From positions 496,001 through 560,000 of the forward strand of contig JAFEAQ010000004.1 of assembly GCA_018266295.1 (NCBI GenBank): a stretch of DNA of 64,000 nucleotides, written 5' to 3'. This DNA is from Bdellovibrionales bacterium. GTDB taxonomy: Bacteria > Bdellovibrionota > Bdellovibrionia > Bdellovibrionales > Bdellovibrionaceae. This document shows, piece by piece, positions 44,087 to 54,818 of this stretch. Position numbers and translations under genes: made by a program. The notes under the pieces are model-generated. The model was not told the origin of the DNA. It worked only from the letters and a program-made list of their open reading frames with translations, and made no database searches. Numbering within the stretch: position 1 is the first letter of the stretch; each line of letters starts with the position of its first letter.

Positions 44087-45403
44087 ATGAGAAAACCAAC
44101 GGAAGACGTCAGAATTTTCGCAGAACGCAGACAGCGTATCGGCCAGGACTTACAAGGTTCTGCATTGATCGTGGCGGCTCATCCTGAGCATATCCGCAAT
44201 CACGACGTCGGCTATGCTTATCGCCAAGACTCTAATATGTATTACTTAACTGGTTTTGAAGAGCCAGAAAGCATTTTGATTTTCCGTCCTGGTTTGCAGC
44301 CAGAAACTGTGATGTTCGTGCGTCGTCGCGATAAAGAGCGTGAGACTTGGGATGGCTTCCGCTATGGACCTGAAGGTGTTGAGCGTGAATACAAAATTGA
44401 TAAAGCTTATCCCATCGACGAGTTCATGGTGCATGCGCCGGCTTTGCTCAAAGAAGTTGAAAAGGTTTACTACGCTCTTTACAAAAACCCAGAAGCGGAC
44501 CAAAAAGTTCAGGCTTGTTTAGAGCGTGTAAAAGCGATGCAAGGGCGTACAGGCTATGGATTGCTACCAATCCACGATGCTGACACAATGCTTGGCGAAT
44601 ATCGTGTTATCAAGTCTGAGATGGAACTCACAAACCTCCGCGAAGCTTGCGAGATCTCTGCTCAAGCTCACTTGGCAGCGATGCGCTTTACTCGCCCGGG
44701 TGTGACTGAGCGTCAGGTTCAAGGCGTTCTTGCTCACAACTTTTTTATGAAGGGTGCAGCTCGTGAAGGTTACAACTACATCGTTGCCAGTGGGAACTCA
44801 GCGACGACTTTGCATTATAACTTTAACGATCAACCTTGCCGTGATGGCGATCTGCTTTTGATCGATGCGGGTGCTGAGTACAACTACTACACAGGCGATA
44901 TCACGCGCACTTACCCAGTGAATGGTAAGTTCACAGATGAGCAAGCTCGTGTATACCAAGGTGTTTTGAATGTTCAAAAGCAAATCATCGAGTACGTCAA
45001 ACCAGGTATCGTGTTTAAAGACTTGCACGACATGGGAACGTCTTTGTTGACGGACTTGATGTTGGAGCTTGGTTTGTTGTCAGGCCGTAAAGAGGATTTG
45101 ATTTCTTCGCTTCAGCAGAAACGTTATTACCCCCATGGCATCGGTCACTGGTTGGGTATGGACGTGCACGATGCGGGTCTTTACTTCAAAAAAGGCGTGC
45201 CTCGTGAAGTGGTACCAAACATGTGCTTTACGATCGAGCCAGGTTTGTACATCCCTGCGGATGATATAAGCGCACCTCAGAAGTATCGCGGTATCGGTAT
45301 CCGTATCGAGGATAATATCCGTGTGACTTCTAGCGGATCTGAAAACATGACTTCTTCCGTACCAAAAGAAATTGCGGATATTGAAAAGGTTGTCGGTAAA
45401 TAG
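44087..45403 (+). CDS. pepP: Xaa-Pro aminopeptidase (aminopeptidase P)
   Basis: 438 residues. N-terminal creatinase-like domain with YLTGFEEPESILIFRPG, and a metallopeptidase domain with metal ligands in LLIDAGAEYNYYTGDITRTYPV (two Asp), GIGHWLGMDVHD (His), FTIEPGLYI (Glu) and GIRIEDNIRVT (Glu). Removes N-terminal residues preceding proline. The ribosome site AAAGGA is near 44073. It ends the operon, followed by the hairpins at 45415-45493. Confidence 0.96.
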   Translation: MRKPTEDVRIFAERRQRIGQDLQGSALIVAAHPEHIRNHDVGYAYRQDSNMYYLTGFEEPESILIFRPGLQPETVMFVRRRDKERETWDGFRYGPEGVEREYKIDKAYPIDEFMVHAPALLKEVEKVYYALYKNPEADQKVQACLERVKAMQGRTGYGLLPIHDADTMLGEYRVIKSEMELTNLREACEISAQAHLAAMRFTRPGVTERQVQGVLAHNFFMKGAAREGYNYIVASGNSATTLHYNFNDQPCRDGDLLLIDAGAEYNYYTGDITRTYPVNGKFTDEQARVYQGVLNVQKQIIEYVKPGIVFKDLHDMGTSLLTDLMLELGLLSGRKEDLISSLQQKRYYPHGIGHWLGMDVHDAGLYFKKGVPREVVPNMCFTIEPGLYIPADDISAPQKYRGIGIRIEDNIRVTSSGSENMTSSVPKEIADIEKVVGK

Positions 45404-45414
45404 GAAGCGGCATA

Positions 45415-45447
45415 CGCACCTTAGGTGCGAATAGCGCTACTTCGCTA
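45415..45447. repeat. Two tandem small palindromes after pepP
   Basis: CGCACCTTAGGTGCG (45415-45429) is perfect with a one-base centre. TAGCG (45432-45436) and CGCTA (45443-45447) form a second 5-bp stem. They lie directly before the terminator. Possible mRNA 3'-end structures or protein sites. Confidence 0.4.
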
Positions 45448-45467
45448 ATAAGAATGTTCTGAGGGGG

Positions 45468-45493
45468 AAGGTCGCTTGCGAGCGGCCTTTTTT
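45468..45493 (+). terminator. Rho-independent terminator of the xseA-pepP operon
   Basis: AAGGTCGC pairs with GCGGCCTT (one G-T wobble), followed by a T-run (45488-45493). It lies 65 bases after the pepP stop and overlaps the end of the convergent esterase gene. Confidence 0.85.
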
Positions 45494-46499
45494 ATTTACC
45501 CCAGGCTTTATGAAGCCAAACCCAAACATCAAGGCGGCGTGGGGCTAAATCGAAGTGCGTCCCATTGAATTCATTGTAGTGGTGCTTGATCTTCTTTGTT
45601 TTCAGCCACTGGTGCAACTGGCGGCAGCCTAGGTGCAGATCGAATTGATCTTTGTTGCCGACATCAATGTAAAGTGCTGTTAGCTTTTTAAGGCCTACAA
45701 GACGCTTTGGTAAAAACACCAAGGGATCTTTCTCTTGAAACTTTTTCCACACTGCGGGATTGCGTACGCCTGTATAAGAATCAATTGGCAAAGCTCCGTC
45801 GGCGTAGCAAAGACTCATGCCGACGGCGTTGACGATCGGACCAAAGTTTTTGTTTTTCTTAAGCCGTCCACTTTGCAGTTCTTTGAGAAGGCCTTTGGGG
45901 CCCCCGAACTGATTCCACTCATTTAAAGCTTTATAGTATTCTGGGAGTAGACTCGCCTCAAAGAAACAATCCGGCGCAAGAGCCGCAACCATTCCGAAAG
46001 TCTCTGGAAACTTCGAACCTAAGTGAAGCGCGCCGTAACCGCCGCTGCTTCCGCCAGTAACACACCAATGCTTTGCATGGGGGCTAACGTCGTAGCACTG
46101 CTGAACAGCAAGGACGAGTTCCTTCATGAGGTAGTCTTCATAGCGGCCTTGGGCGCTGTTAATGAATTGAGATCCTCCCCACGAAGTCATAGCATCGGCA
46201 AAAACATACAATGCATGGGGTGCCTTCTTTGCGCTGACCGCATGATCAATATTTTGCGCAGTATTGAGTTCACCAAAACGAGGAGAAAAAGAATCTGGTC
46301 CATTTCCCATAAGTCCTGCCAGAATCCAAACCACCGGAAGTGGTCCTTCGGCATCTTTCGGAATTAAAACGGGATTGCGACGAAGAGTCGGGTCTTTGAG
46401 GGAGTTTCCCTTCAAGCAATCACTCTCGATCTGCAGGGTTTCAACGTGGAAGTTTTTAAGATCCAGGGCTGACAGCTGATCGAGAATGGTGATTTTCAT
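45492..46499 (-). CDS. Esterase of the S-formylglutathione hydrolase / antigen 85 type
   Basis: 335 residues, no signal peptide. The nucleophile motif is VTGGSSGGYGALHLG, and the rest of the triad may be the Asp in YIDVGNKDQFDLHLG and the His in NEFNGTHFDLAP. The fold and the phrase GGYGALHLGSKFPETFGMVAALAPD fit esterase-D-like enzymes. The adjacent HAD gene begins right after its ATG on the same strand, only one base apart. Substrate unknown. Confidence 0.86.
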   Translation of the reverse strand: MKITILDQLSALDLKNFHVETLQIESDCLKGNSLKDPTLRRNPVLIPKDAEGPLPVVWILAGLMGNGPDSFSPRFGELNTAQNIDHAVSAKKAPHALYVFADAMTSWGGSQFINSAQGRYEDYLMKELVLAVQQCYDVSPHAKHWCVTGGSSGGYGALHLGSKFPETFGMVAALAPDCFFEASLLPEYYKALNEWNQFGGPKGLLKELQSGRLKKNKNFGPIVNAVGMSLCYADGALPIDSYTGVRNPAVWKKFQEKDPLVFLPKRLVGLKKLTALYIDVGNKDQFDLHLGCRQLHQWLKTKKIKHHYNEFNGTHFDLAPRRLDVWVWLHKAWGK

Positions 46500-47243
46500 T
46501 TAGATGAACCTATGGTGAAGCCAAGCTTTTTGCTCAGCGATTTTTAGAAGATCATTTTCCGTCTTAAAGAGTCTGTCATCTTGATTTGCAGCACTGACGG
46601 CCATTGCCAGGCTCGTTGCTGAATTCAGGAGTTGGAAGTCGCCCATGGTGTTTCCAGACGCAAAGAATGGTTTTTTGCCATCTGTGTACTCTAGCAAGGC
46701 TTCGACCTTACCCATTTGGTAGGTGATAACACCTTTTTGCGTTTCGGTGACAAGGCCGTTTTCAAGCGTCGTCTCTACGCCAATGACTGCGTCCGCATCC
46801 AGTCCTAGAAGTTTTGCTCCAGGTTCCACAGCCCATTTGACGGAAGCCGTGATGATGTAAACTTTGACGCCCTTACTTTTGAAAAGCTCGATGATCTTTC
46901 TTTGCTCTTCAAAAACCGGAACGGGTGCTGCGGCCTTTGCTGCGGCATCAGCCCATTGCTGAACAGTTTCGAGTTTTTGTCCTTTGTTAATTTGCGCGAG
47001 CCACAAGTAAGCCACCGTTGGGTCTTGCTTCTTGAGATCCAGGTAATGTTCCCACGCATCCGCCGGAAGACTGACAAGCTTATTGTCGATTTGGTATTGG
47101 AAAAAGGTTTCGCCAAGATCGATATCCCACAAAGTTCCGTCGGCGTCGAAAGCCGCGACTGGCTCGGCATCTTTTGCCAACGCATAGTCCAGTGCGGTAT
47201 TGATTCTGTCCCAAATTTCTTTTGAATAAGCTTTGTATTTCAT
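46500..47243 (-). CDS. HAD-superfamily phosphatase (phosphoserine-phosphatase-like)
   Basis: 247 residues. Motif I AAFDADGTLWDIDLGETF has the nucleophile Asp and the DxDGT pattern. Motif II is YIITASVKW, and motif III is ASGNTMGDFQLLNSATSLAM. A cap of helices lies between I and II. Likely removes phosphate from a small metabolite, for example phosphoserine or a sugar phosphate. It is the upstream gene of a two-gene reverse operon with the esterase. Confidence 0.88.
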   Translation of the reverse strand: MKYKAYSKEIWDRINTALDYALAKDAEPVAAFDADGTLWDIDLGETFFQYQIDNKLVSLPADAWEHYLDLKKQDPTVAYLWLAQINKGQKLETVQQWADAAAKAAAPVPVFEEQRKIIELFKSKGVKVYIITASVKWAVEPGAKLLGLDADAVIGVETTLENGLVTETQKGVITYQMGKVEALLEYTDGKKPFFASGNTMGDFQLLNSATSLAMAVSAANQDDRLFKTENDLLKIAEQKAWLHHRFI

Positions 47244-47309
47244 AGCGTCTTAGTATGAAATAGGATCATTGAATTGACAAGCTATGCTTCCTACAGGAGA
47301 CCTCGCAAA

Positions 47310-47789
47310 ATGGCCCTTTTTTGCCGGATCGTTCAACTCCAAGACCTTGACGAAATTCTCGATTTTGAAAACAAAAAACTACAAGAGCAAATCCCGGATG
47401 AGATGGAGCGCACCCTCGCAAGTTGGAACGCACGATGGCGTAAAGAGGCCCTCGAACACTATCTGAAACTAGGTTGGTCCTTCATCGCACGTGACAAAGA
47501 CAAACCCAGTAACTTTTCTGACGAAGGTTTGATGGTCGGATATTTCATTGCCCAGCCATTATTGTTCCTAGACGGCCAGACGCAAAGTCTTTGGGTAGAG
47601 CATTTGGCCTATGCGTCCTTGCAAGCGCGGGATGAGCTTTGCGAGCTTGCTTACAAACTTTCCCGTGAAAAGCATTTCCAAAAAGTTTTCTTCCCGAATA
47701 TCGCTGGAATCACCAACTCCATCTCAGCCTTCAAAGCCGAAGCATGGAATCCCGGCGTGATGAGTGTTAAAACCACAAAGGCGAAGTAA
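47310..47789 (+). CDS. GNAT-like acetyltransferase, tentative
   Basis: 159 residues from ATG 47310, with AGGAGA at 47295-47300; a TTG at 47274 would add 12 residues. The pattern MVGYFIAQPLLFLDGQTQSLWVEHLAYASLQARDELCELAYKL resembles the central strand and helix of GNAT N-acetyltransferases, and the start has VQLQDLDEILDFENKKL. The Gly-rich CoA loop is poor (QARDEL), so the enzyme activity is unsure. It is two bases before glpD and probably cotranscribed. Confidence 0.6.
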   Translation: MALFCRIVQLQDLDEILDFENKKLQEQIPDEMERTLASWNARWRKEALEHYLKLGWSFIARDKDKPSNFSDEGLMVGYFIAQPLLFLDGQTQSLWVEHLAYASLQARDELCELAYKLSREKHFQKVFFPNIAGITNSISAFKAEAWNPGVMSVKTTKAK

Positions 47790-47791
47790 TC

Positions 47792-49426
47792 ATGAAAAGA
47801 TTTTCTCATTACGAGCGCGGTCAGAATATTCAAACGATGCAGGACGAAGTTTTCGATCTTTGCATTATCGGCGGAGGCATTAACGGTGCCGGTGTTGCTC
47901 GCGATGCTGCCAGCCGCGGAATGAAGGTGGCGCTTGTTGAAGCTAGTGATTTTGCGTCGGGCACATCGTCTCGTTCAAGCAAACTCATTCACGGGGGAAT
48001 CCGTTACCTAGAAAACATGGAGTTTCATCTAGTTTTCGAGGCGCTGAACGAAAGAACGCGCCTTTTCGAGATGGCTCCGCACCTGGTGCATCCGCTGCGT
48101 TTTATGATTCCGCTCTATGAGAACAGCCGTGTCGGCATGTTCAAAATGGGTCTTGGCATGTGGTTGTATGATGCTTTGGCGCTCTTCCAGGCTCCTGAAA
48201 TGCATGAACGTCTGAACGCGGATGAGTCTATGCGACGTATGCCGGCGCTTGCGCCAAAGGATCTTCGCGGTTCCTACATCTACTCAGATGCCTACATGGA
48301 TGACGACCGTCTGGTTCACGAAACTTTACGTTCTGCCGTGGAAATGGGTGCTGTTGCCGCAAACTTTGTGAAAGCAACCGGAGCGGCATTTAATAGCGCC
48401 GGGAAAATCGAAGCCGTCGAGTGTGAAGACAAACTCAGTCAGAAAAAATTCAAAATCCGCGCTAAGCATGTTGTTAGTTGTGTCGGCCCATGGACAGATG
48501 ATCTCGGTCACAAGCTTTTCCGTCAGTGGAAAGACATTCTTCGCCCGACCAAAGGGATTCATCTCACTTTGCAGAAATCTCGGTTGCCTCTGACGAGCGC
48601 CGTAGTAATGGCGGCCGAGAAGAGCGATCGGATTGTTTTCGGTATTCCACGCCACGAGATGGTCGTGATTGGCACCACCGACACGGATTACAAAGAGCTA
48701 CCGGATGGGGTTGTGGCAACTCCAGAAGATGTGAAATACCTGTTGGAGGTGACTCATCAGTACTTCCCCGGAGCTCAAATCACCGAAAAAGACATCGTTG
48801 CAACTTATGCGGGAGTTCGTCCGCTCGTGAAGGATGAGTCTTCCTCTGAGGGCAAAACCAGCCGTGAGCATACGATCCTTGATGATGAGCGTGGAATCAC
48901 GCTTGTTGCCGGCGGGAAGTATACGACCTATCGCCTCATGTCAGAGCAGGTTGTTTCGCACAGTTTGAAGTCATTTAACTTCGATGAGCGCGTGAAGTTC
49001 TCGAAGAGTGATACAACCAAGGCGTTGAACCAGTACACAGACGTAAATTCGTTTAATCAGTCCTTGGTGATGACATCGGTTTGGGCTCGCGAAACAGGCA
49101 GACCTGAGTCGGATATACAAAAATTAGCTGAGCGCTACGGGATGGAAGCCGCGGAAATCCTGCATTTCTACCCAGCGCACTACAATTACTGGCAACTCGA
49201 AGCAGCTCAGGCTATCGACCATACTTTGTGTTTGAATCTAACGGATTTTTACTCTCGCAGAGTGCCTTTATTTCTAGCAGACCCTCAGCACGGATTGCCT
49301 CAACTAGAGAGTATTTGCGAAGTTTTCCGAGAGAAACTCTCTTGGTCAGACTCTGAAACGCAAAAACAAAAAGAAGCTTTGAGCTCTTACATGGACCGAG
49401 AGCTGGCTTGGCGAGCGAAGCTTTAG
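47792..49426 (+). CDS. glpD: FAD-dependent glycerol-3-phosphate dehydrogenase
   Basis: 544 residues. FAD Rossmann motif DLCIIGGGINGAGVARDAASRGMKVALVEASDFASGTSSRSSKLIHGGIRYLE, conserved substrate-binding GTTDTDY and AGVRPLVKD, and a C-terminal domain (helical) after GGKYTTYRLMSEQV. Peripheral inner-membrane enzyme feeding electrons from glycerol-3-phosphate to quinone. It is not accompanied by glpK or glpF here. An upstream promoter region is not seen, so it may depend on the GNAT-like gene. Confidence 0.95.
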   Translation: MKRFSHYERGQNIQTMQDEVFDLCIIGGGINGAGVARDAASRGMKVALVEASDFASGTSSRSSKLIHGGIRYLENMEFHLVFEALNERTRLFEMAPHLVHPLRFMIPLYENSRVGMFKMGLGMWLYDALALFQAPEMHERLNADESMRRMPALAPKDLRGSYIYSDAYMDDDRLVHETLRSAVEMGAVAANFVKATGAAFNSAGKIEAVECEDKLSQKKFKIRAKHVVSCVGPWTDDLGHKLFRQWKDILRPTKGIHLTLQKSRLPLTSAVVMAAEKSDRIVFGIPRHEMVVIGTTDTDYKELPDGVVATPEDVKYLLEVTHQYFPGAQITEKDIVATYAGVRPLVKDESSSEGKTSREHTILDDERGITLVAGGKYTTYRLMSEQVVSHSLKSFNFDERVKFSKSDTTKALNQYTDVNSFNQSLVMTSVWARETGRPESDIQKLAERYGMEAAEILHFYPAHYNYWQLEAAQAIDHTLCLNLTDFYSRRVPLFLADPQHGLPQLESICEVFREKLSWSDSETQKQKEALSSYMDRELAWRAKL

Positions 49427-49493
49427 ACCAAGACTTGCAGACAAATGTTGGCGCATCGTGACGTAATCTCTCGCAAGAAGCTAAATATCTGCA

Positions 49494-49522
49494 TTGACTC
49501 CCGTTTTTGTGGAATCTAGACT
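49494..49522 (+). promoter_or_regulatory. Sigma-70-type promoter of mreB
   Basis: TTGACT (49494-49499), a 17-base spacer, and TAGACT (49517-49522), 32 bases before the mreB ATG with a GAGAG ribosome site in between. The best-formed promoter in the window. Confidence 0.7.
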
Positions 49523-49536
49523 TTACTCAAACTTAA

Positions 49537-50598
<1,062 letters not shown>

Positions 50599-50606
50599 GG
50601 AATTGA

Positions 50607-51074
50607 ATGGGTGAATCCGAAGTTAAATCCATAGCCCTGTTTTTCTTCTTTGCTTTTTTAGATGATCGCAGGGCGCTGGAAGCTTCAACCCAGGCAATTT
50701 CTCTCTGTTCCGATAAAAAGAAAAAAAATCCGCAGTTCAATAGCAATGTTTTAATTGTGATGTCGACGTTCTCTGTTTGGACGAAACATCACCTCAAGCT
50801 CAATCGTGGAAATCCAAATATTTCGACGGACGCCGGTTGGATGATGCCGACAGATTTAGACTTGGGCCCTTGGCGCGAGTTCCAAAAATTGGCGACCCAA
50901 GATGAGTTGCTGGCGGTGATTTGGTCTAAGATTCTCGAGATTCCAGAGAAAGACATCGCCCAAGGTCTTGGGATTTCTGAAGGCACAGTTCGCTACCGTT
51001 TAGGTCGTGCCCTCCGAAAGCTTGGTTCTATGGCTCAAGGGGTTTCTACTAAGAAACTAAATGCGGTAAAATAA
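50607..51074 (+). CDS. Sigma-factor-like protein with region 4 only
   Basis: 155 residues with AAGGA before the ATG. The C-terminal ~60 residues (FQKLATQDELLAVIWSKILEIPEKDIAQGLGISEGTVRYRLGRALRKLG) fit a sigma-70 region 4 helix-turn-helix. The N-terminal part (SIALFFFFAFLDDRRALEASTQAISLC) only faintly resembles sigma region 2, and the typical -10 contacts are not visible. It is thus either a divergent ECF sigma factor or a DNA-binding regulator made from a sigma domain. It is followed after four bases by an anti-sigma-like membrane protein, which favours the ECF reading. Confidence 0.8.
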   Translation: MGESEVKSIALFFFFAFLDDRRALEASTQAISLCSDKKKKNPQFNSNVLIVMSTFSVWTKHHLKLNRGNPNISTDAGWMMPTDLDLGPWREFQKLATQDELLAVIWSKILEIPEKDIAQGLGISEGTVRYRLGRALRKLGSMAQGVSTKKLNAVK

Positions 51075-51078
51075 GAAT

Positions 51079-52104
51079 ATGTCTGAAGATACAAACCGTC
51101 TCGCACTCTCAAAAAAAGGTCAGCGCCAAGTGACTCCGTTTACCGGCAATGAGCTTCTTTACGATTACATGAGTGGCATCCTCGACGAGGAAAGAAAAAA
51201 AGCGGTTGAAGCTCACATGGAAAGCTCGCGGGAGGCGCAGTTGGATTTTCAAAAAATCCAAATTGGTCAGCAGTACGCAGAGAAGATGCGCCAGATTACC
51301 GTCTCGCATGCTCTTCAAGAACGCTTGGGTGCGCCTTCGTCTTATCTTTCAGTGCTCTTTAGAAAATCGAAATTTGATCAGTGGCCCGTGGGTTTAAAGT
51401 GGGGCTTAGAAGCTCTCGTTGTTGTCTTTGTCGTCGTGACAGTTTTGACAGTGGCTCCATGGGAAAAAGTAATGAAGCTTCGCCTGTCGACGGGGTCTGA
51501 TGTTGTGTTGACTGAGCTGAACAAGTCTCAAGTAAAACAACCTCCACAAGAAGCACCTGAGACGACGGAAACTCCACAGTTTGTCGATGAAGGTATCAAA
51601 GCAAAAGAAGCAGCAGCAACTCCGGCTCCGGCAGTGGCGGCGACAACTGCAACGGCTGCGAAGCCTCAACCGACGGCAACTCCGGCGGCCGTAGCGAAAG
51701 CAACTCCGGCTCCGACACCAACTAAAGCTCCGGCGAAAGTCGCGGCGGCAACTGCGGCCAGCGAAGACGACTCAGAAGAAGAAAGTACCGAGTCGGGTAA
51801 AGCAAGTACTGGTTATTTGTACCGTGGTCAGATCGCGGTAACGAATCTAGATGCTGTTGGTCCTAAAATTAAAGATAAGATCATTGAACTGGGTGGACGT
51901 AAGGCCGGGGAAGTTGAACTCGGTTGGCAGAAAACCCAAGGGTCCGCATATTTCCACTTCACAATTCCCGAGGCAAAATACGCTGAATTACAGGCCTTCC
52001 TCTCTGAGTACGGAAAGGCTAAAATCAGTAAGGATAAGCATCCGCGTGTGATGCCAGATGGGATCATCCGCTTAATTATCACTGTTGATGAAGCGAAGAA
52101 GTGA
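51079..52104 (+). CDS. Anti-sigma-like membrane protein
   Basis: 341 residues. The N-terminal domain (LLYDYMSGILDEERKKAVEAHMESS) resembles zinc-finger or ASD anti-sigma domains but has no Cys/His zinc set. One span (WGLEALVVVFVVVTVLTVAPW, about residues 112-132) follows. A long Ala/Pro/Thr linker (about 170-230) crosses the periplasm to a C-terminal domain of about 100 residues (GYLYRGQIAVTNLDAVGPKIKDKIIELGG...) like DUF4349. This is what a stress-sensing anti-sigma factor would look like. The stop overlaps the GTG start of the sensor kinase by four bases. Confidence 0.72.
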   Translation: MSEDTNRLALSKKGQRQVTPFTGNELLYDYMSGILDEERKKAVEAHMESSREAQLDFQKIQIGQQYAEKMRQITVSHALQERLGAPSSYLSVLFRKSKFDQWPVGLKWGLEALVVVFVVVTVLTVAPWEKVMKLRLSTGSDVVLTELNKSQVKQPPQEAPETTETPQFVDEGIKAKEAAATPAPAVAATTATAAKPQPTATPAAVAKATPAPTPTKAPAKVAAATAASEDDSEEESTESGKASTGYLYRGQIAVTNLDAVGPKIKDKIIELGGRKAGEVELGWQKTQGSAYFHFTIPEAKYAELQAFLSEYGKAKISKDKHPRVMPDGIIRLIITVDEAKK

Positions 52105-54059
52105 AGCAACTAAAGAAAAAACCTAAAAGATCATTAAGAACCATCTTGATAGTTTGGTTCTTGTTATTCTCGGTCATTCCTTTGGCCTTCGTGACCGTAT
52201 ACTCAATGATGAAGTACGAGAAAGCTCTGGATCGTGAGCTTGCTCAGCGTCTTTCCGGCAATGCCCGTGAAATCAATGTGATCTTCAGCGAGTATCGCGC
52301 CAACCTTCAGCAAAAACGTGACAAGTATATTCGCGACCCGAACTTGATTTATCACCTCACCGTGGGTGATGCGAATACGATCCGTAATATCGCCACACAG
52401 TGGTTGCGCTCGGATTTCACTTCAAGCCTTACGTTTTTTAGCCGTGACGCAAAAATGGTGGTGAGTGTTTTCAAAGATGAAAAAGGCGAAGTCAGAAATT
52501 TTGCTCCAGCCGGTCAGGCGGTTTTCCTCAATAACCGTTACGTTGAAATGTTTAAAAACCAAAAAGAAGTGGGCTCGATTGAGTTCTCTGAACAGCACAA
52601 GACTTCGTTGTTACTAATTTCGCGTGTAACCAACGGGGCGGGGAAGATCGTTGGTTACTTCGAGCAGATCATTGATCTTGATAAAGGTTTCATGAACCGC
52701 CTGAAAGCGCGCATGAAGCTTGAAGTGATGTTCTTTAAAGATACCGGTCAACTGATGATGGCAAGTCATCCTGATTTTTACCTTTATAAAAAAGACTTTT
52801 TTGAGCCCTACTTCCAAGCGGGGCGTGATCCGTTTTTTGATTTAAATATCCGCACGATGCCTTACGGGTTTTTGGTGGCGCCCCTTGAGTGGGAGCCGGC
52901 AAAAATCTACGTCGCCTTGGGAGCTTCAAAAAGTGAAGCTAAAGAAGTCCTTCGTAATGTGAACTTTGCCTTTGCCTCGGTCGTTTTGGTGATCATTATC
53001 TTGCTGTTCATTACGATTCTGGTGGCCAGTAACTGGGTGCTGAAGCCGCTTTATGAATTGGTCGAAGCTCTTCAGCGCTTTGAAACCAGCGAAAGCTCGG
53101 CCGAGATTCCGGTAAAGAATGACACAGAGATCGGGCTTCTAACTGCGAGCTTTAACGAAATGAGCCGTAGGATTAACCAAGCCAGAAACGAATTGAAGAA
53201 GAAAATCTTTGAGCTCGAAGGTGCCAACCAAGAACTCAAAGACACTCAGGCAAAACTGGTTCACTCAGCGAAGATGATTAGTCTCGGTCAGCTGGTGGCC
53301 GGGGTTGCGCATGAATTGAATAACCCGATCGGTTTCATTTCAAGCAATATGACTCACTTGCGTGACTATTCTGAAAAGCTCATCAAGCTCGTTGATACCG
53401 CCGAGACAAATCCGACAGCCCTTCCTGCGATGAAAGATGAGCTTGAGTACGATTACATCGTAAAAGATATGCCCAAACTGATTGCCTCTTGCGAAGATGG
53501 TGCACGCCGAACGAAAGACATTGTTTTGGGTCTTAGAAATTTCTCGCGACTTGAAGAGGCCAAGCTCAAAGAGATCGACATTCATGAATCCCTCGATACG
53601 ACGCTGAACTTGCTTGCGGGCGAAATAAAAAACCGTGTCGAGATTCATAAACAGTACGAACCGATTCCGCATGTGGCGTGCTATGCCAGTCAGATCAATC
53701 AGGTCTTGATGAACATTCTGTCGAATGCGCTTCAGGCGATTGAAGGCCCAGGACACATTTGGATTTCAACAATGGCTTTGCGTGGAACCGCTGACAAGAA
53801 TGGCAAAGTACAGGTTTCGATTCAAGATAGCGGGAAGGGGATGAGTCCCGAAGTTCTCGAAAAGATTTTCGATCCGTTCTTTACCACCAAAGGCGTCGGC
53901 CAAGGAACAGGTTTGGGCCTCAGTATTTCCTATGGCATTTTGCAAAGTCACGGGGGCGAAATCCAAGTTCGTTCGGAAGTTGGTGTTGGAACAGAGTTCA
54001 CGGTGATCATTCCGGTGTATCCTCCGGCGAGCCGTCTGGCGAAGAAAGATGAAAATTGA
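52101..54059 (+). CDS. Membrane sensor histidine kinase
   Basis: 652 residues starting at GTG 52101, within the stop of the preceding gene. TM1 ([19 protein letters not shown]) and TM2 ([20 protein letters not shown], about residues 290-313) enclose a ~260-residue periplasmic sensor. A HAMP linker, coiled-coil and HisKA domain with phospho-accepting His404 (AHELNNPIG) follow. The ATPase domain has [12 protein letters not shown] (N-box), [10 protein letters not shown] and [21 protein letters not shown] (G-boxes). No response regulator gene is next to it. It belongs to the NtrB-like or HKI4-like class. Confidence 0.93.
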   Translation: MKQLKKKPKRSLRTILIVWFLLFSVIPLAFVTVYSMMKYEKALDRELAQRLSGNAREINVIFSEYRANLQQKRDKYIRDPNLIYHLTVGDANTIRNIATQWLRSDFTSSLTFFSRDAKMVVSVFKDEKGEVRNFAPAGQAVFLNNRYVEMFKNQKEVGSIEFSEQHKTSLLLISRVTNGAGKIVGYFEQIIDLDKGFMNRLKARMKLEVMFFKDTGQLMMASHPDFYLYKKDFFEPYFQAGRDPFFDLNIRTMPYGFLVAPLEWEPAKIYVALGASKSEAKEVLRNVNFAFASVVLVIIILLFITILVASNWVLKPLYELVEALQRFETSESSAEIPVKNDTEIGLLTASFNEMSRRINQARNELKKKIFELEGANQELKDTQAKLVHSAKMISLGQLVAGVAHELNNPIGFISSNMTHLRDYSEKLIKLVDTAETNPTALPAMKDELEYDYIVKDMPKLIASCEDGARRTKDIVLGLRNFSRLEEAKLKEIDIHESLDTTLNLLAGEIKNRVEIHKQYEPIPHVACYASQINQVLMNILSNALQAIEGPGHIWISTMALRGTADKNGKVQVSIQDSGKGMSPEVLEKIFDPFFTTKGVGQGTGLGLSISYGILQSHGGEIQVRSEVGVGTEFTVIIPVYPPASRLAKKDEN

Positions 54060-54112
54060 TCCAAATCCGGGATCAAAGTCCAGGAAACCCACTAAAAATG
54101 TCTTCGGGTTTT

Positions 54113-54130
54113 CCGATAAGAACATATCGG
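54113..54130 (+). repeat. Hairpin by the ribosome site of the next gene
   Basis: CCGATA (54113-54118) and TATCGG (54125-54130) are perfect partners, ending at the first G of the GGGAGA ribosome site (54129-54134). Possible control of translation of the gene at 54138. Confidence 0.4.
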
Positions 54131-54137
54131 GAGATTT

Positions 54138-54725
54138 ATGGTTCAGAAGGAAAAAAAGGACAAATCCCACTTGTTAGGGCTCGCATTGCTGTTGCTTGCG
54201 GGGTTCTTTATTTTCTTGTTCTTGCTTCCGGATGGTAAGAAGTCGCAAGGCACGATGGGGGCCGCTCAATCCAAAGAGTTTGAAGAAAAGGTGAATAAAC
54301 ATCTCTTCCGTACTTCTCAACAAATCGAGCTTTCGCGCGAAAAGATGGAAATCGAAGCGGCCAAAATCGAGAACCAGGGTTTAGGCACTGGTAAGCAGAA
54401 AGAGGAAATGCATAAGCTGGATTTCTCTGCGGACCCTCGGGCTGAAGCGCTCATTCGTGAGTTGGGCCGGGGCGACAAAGAGTCAAATGGTCCAACGAAC
54501 GCGGACGAGCAGGTTCAAGCCGACTTGTTCGAGGCGCAGCAAAACGAAGAATATTCCGAGGCTTATAAGAAGGAATACGCCCGCCAATTCGTAGAAAATG
54601 CCCGAAAAGCAGGCTATTTGATCAAGCTCAGTGACGATTACAAAGTAATCTCTGTAAAGCAAATCCGTAAGCCCGCCGACAGCTACGAGCTGTTTAATAA
54701 GTCCTCAGGCAGCGGCGCACAGTAG
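54138..54725 (+). CDS. Membrane-anchored, coiled-coil protein of unknown function
   Basis: 195 residues. A single span near the N-terminus (LLGLALLLLAGFFIFLFLLP) and a long helical, charged body rich in Glu/Lys/Gln, ending in a small domain (RKAGYLIKLSDDYKVISVKQIRKP). No family recognised. It lies between the sensor kinase and the LpoB-like gene, with a 93-base gap to the latter. Confidence 0.7.
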   Translation: MVQKEKKDKSHLLGLALLLLAGFFIFLFLLPDGKKSQGTMGAAQSKEFEEKVNKHLFRTSQQIELSREKMEIEAAKIENQGLGTGKQKEEMHKLDFSADPRAEALIRELGRGDKESNGPTNADEQVQADLFEAQQNEEYSEAYKKEYARQFVENARKAGYLIKLSDDYKVISVKQIRKPADSYELFNKSSGSGAQ

Positions 54726-54780
54726 GGCGCTGCGCAGGTTCAAGTCTTGAATATTACTAGGAAGATTCTATTCTAGTAGG

Positions 54781-54795
54781 GTACACAATATGTAC
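54781..54795. promoter_or_regulatory. GTACA-N5-TGTAC dyad before the LpoB-like gene
   Basis: GTACA (54781-54785) and TGTAC (54791-54795) form a perfect dyad. Just upstream is a second imperfect pair, TACTAG (54755-54760) with CTAGTA (54773-54778). The dyad precedes the TATAAA (54797-54802) and the GGTGGAGG ribosome site. Confidence 0.4.
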
Positions 54796-54818
54796 ATATA
54801 AACTAGGGTGGAGGTATT

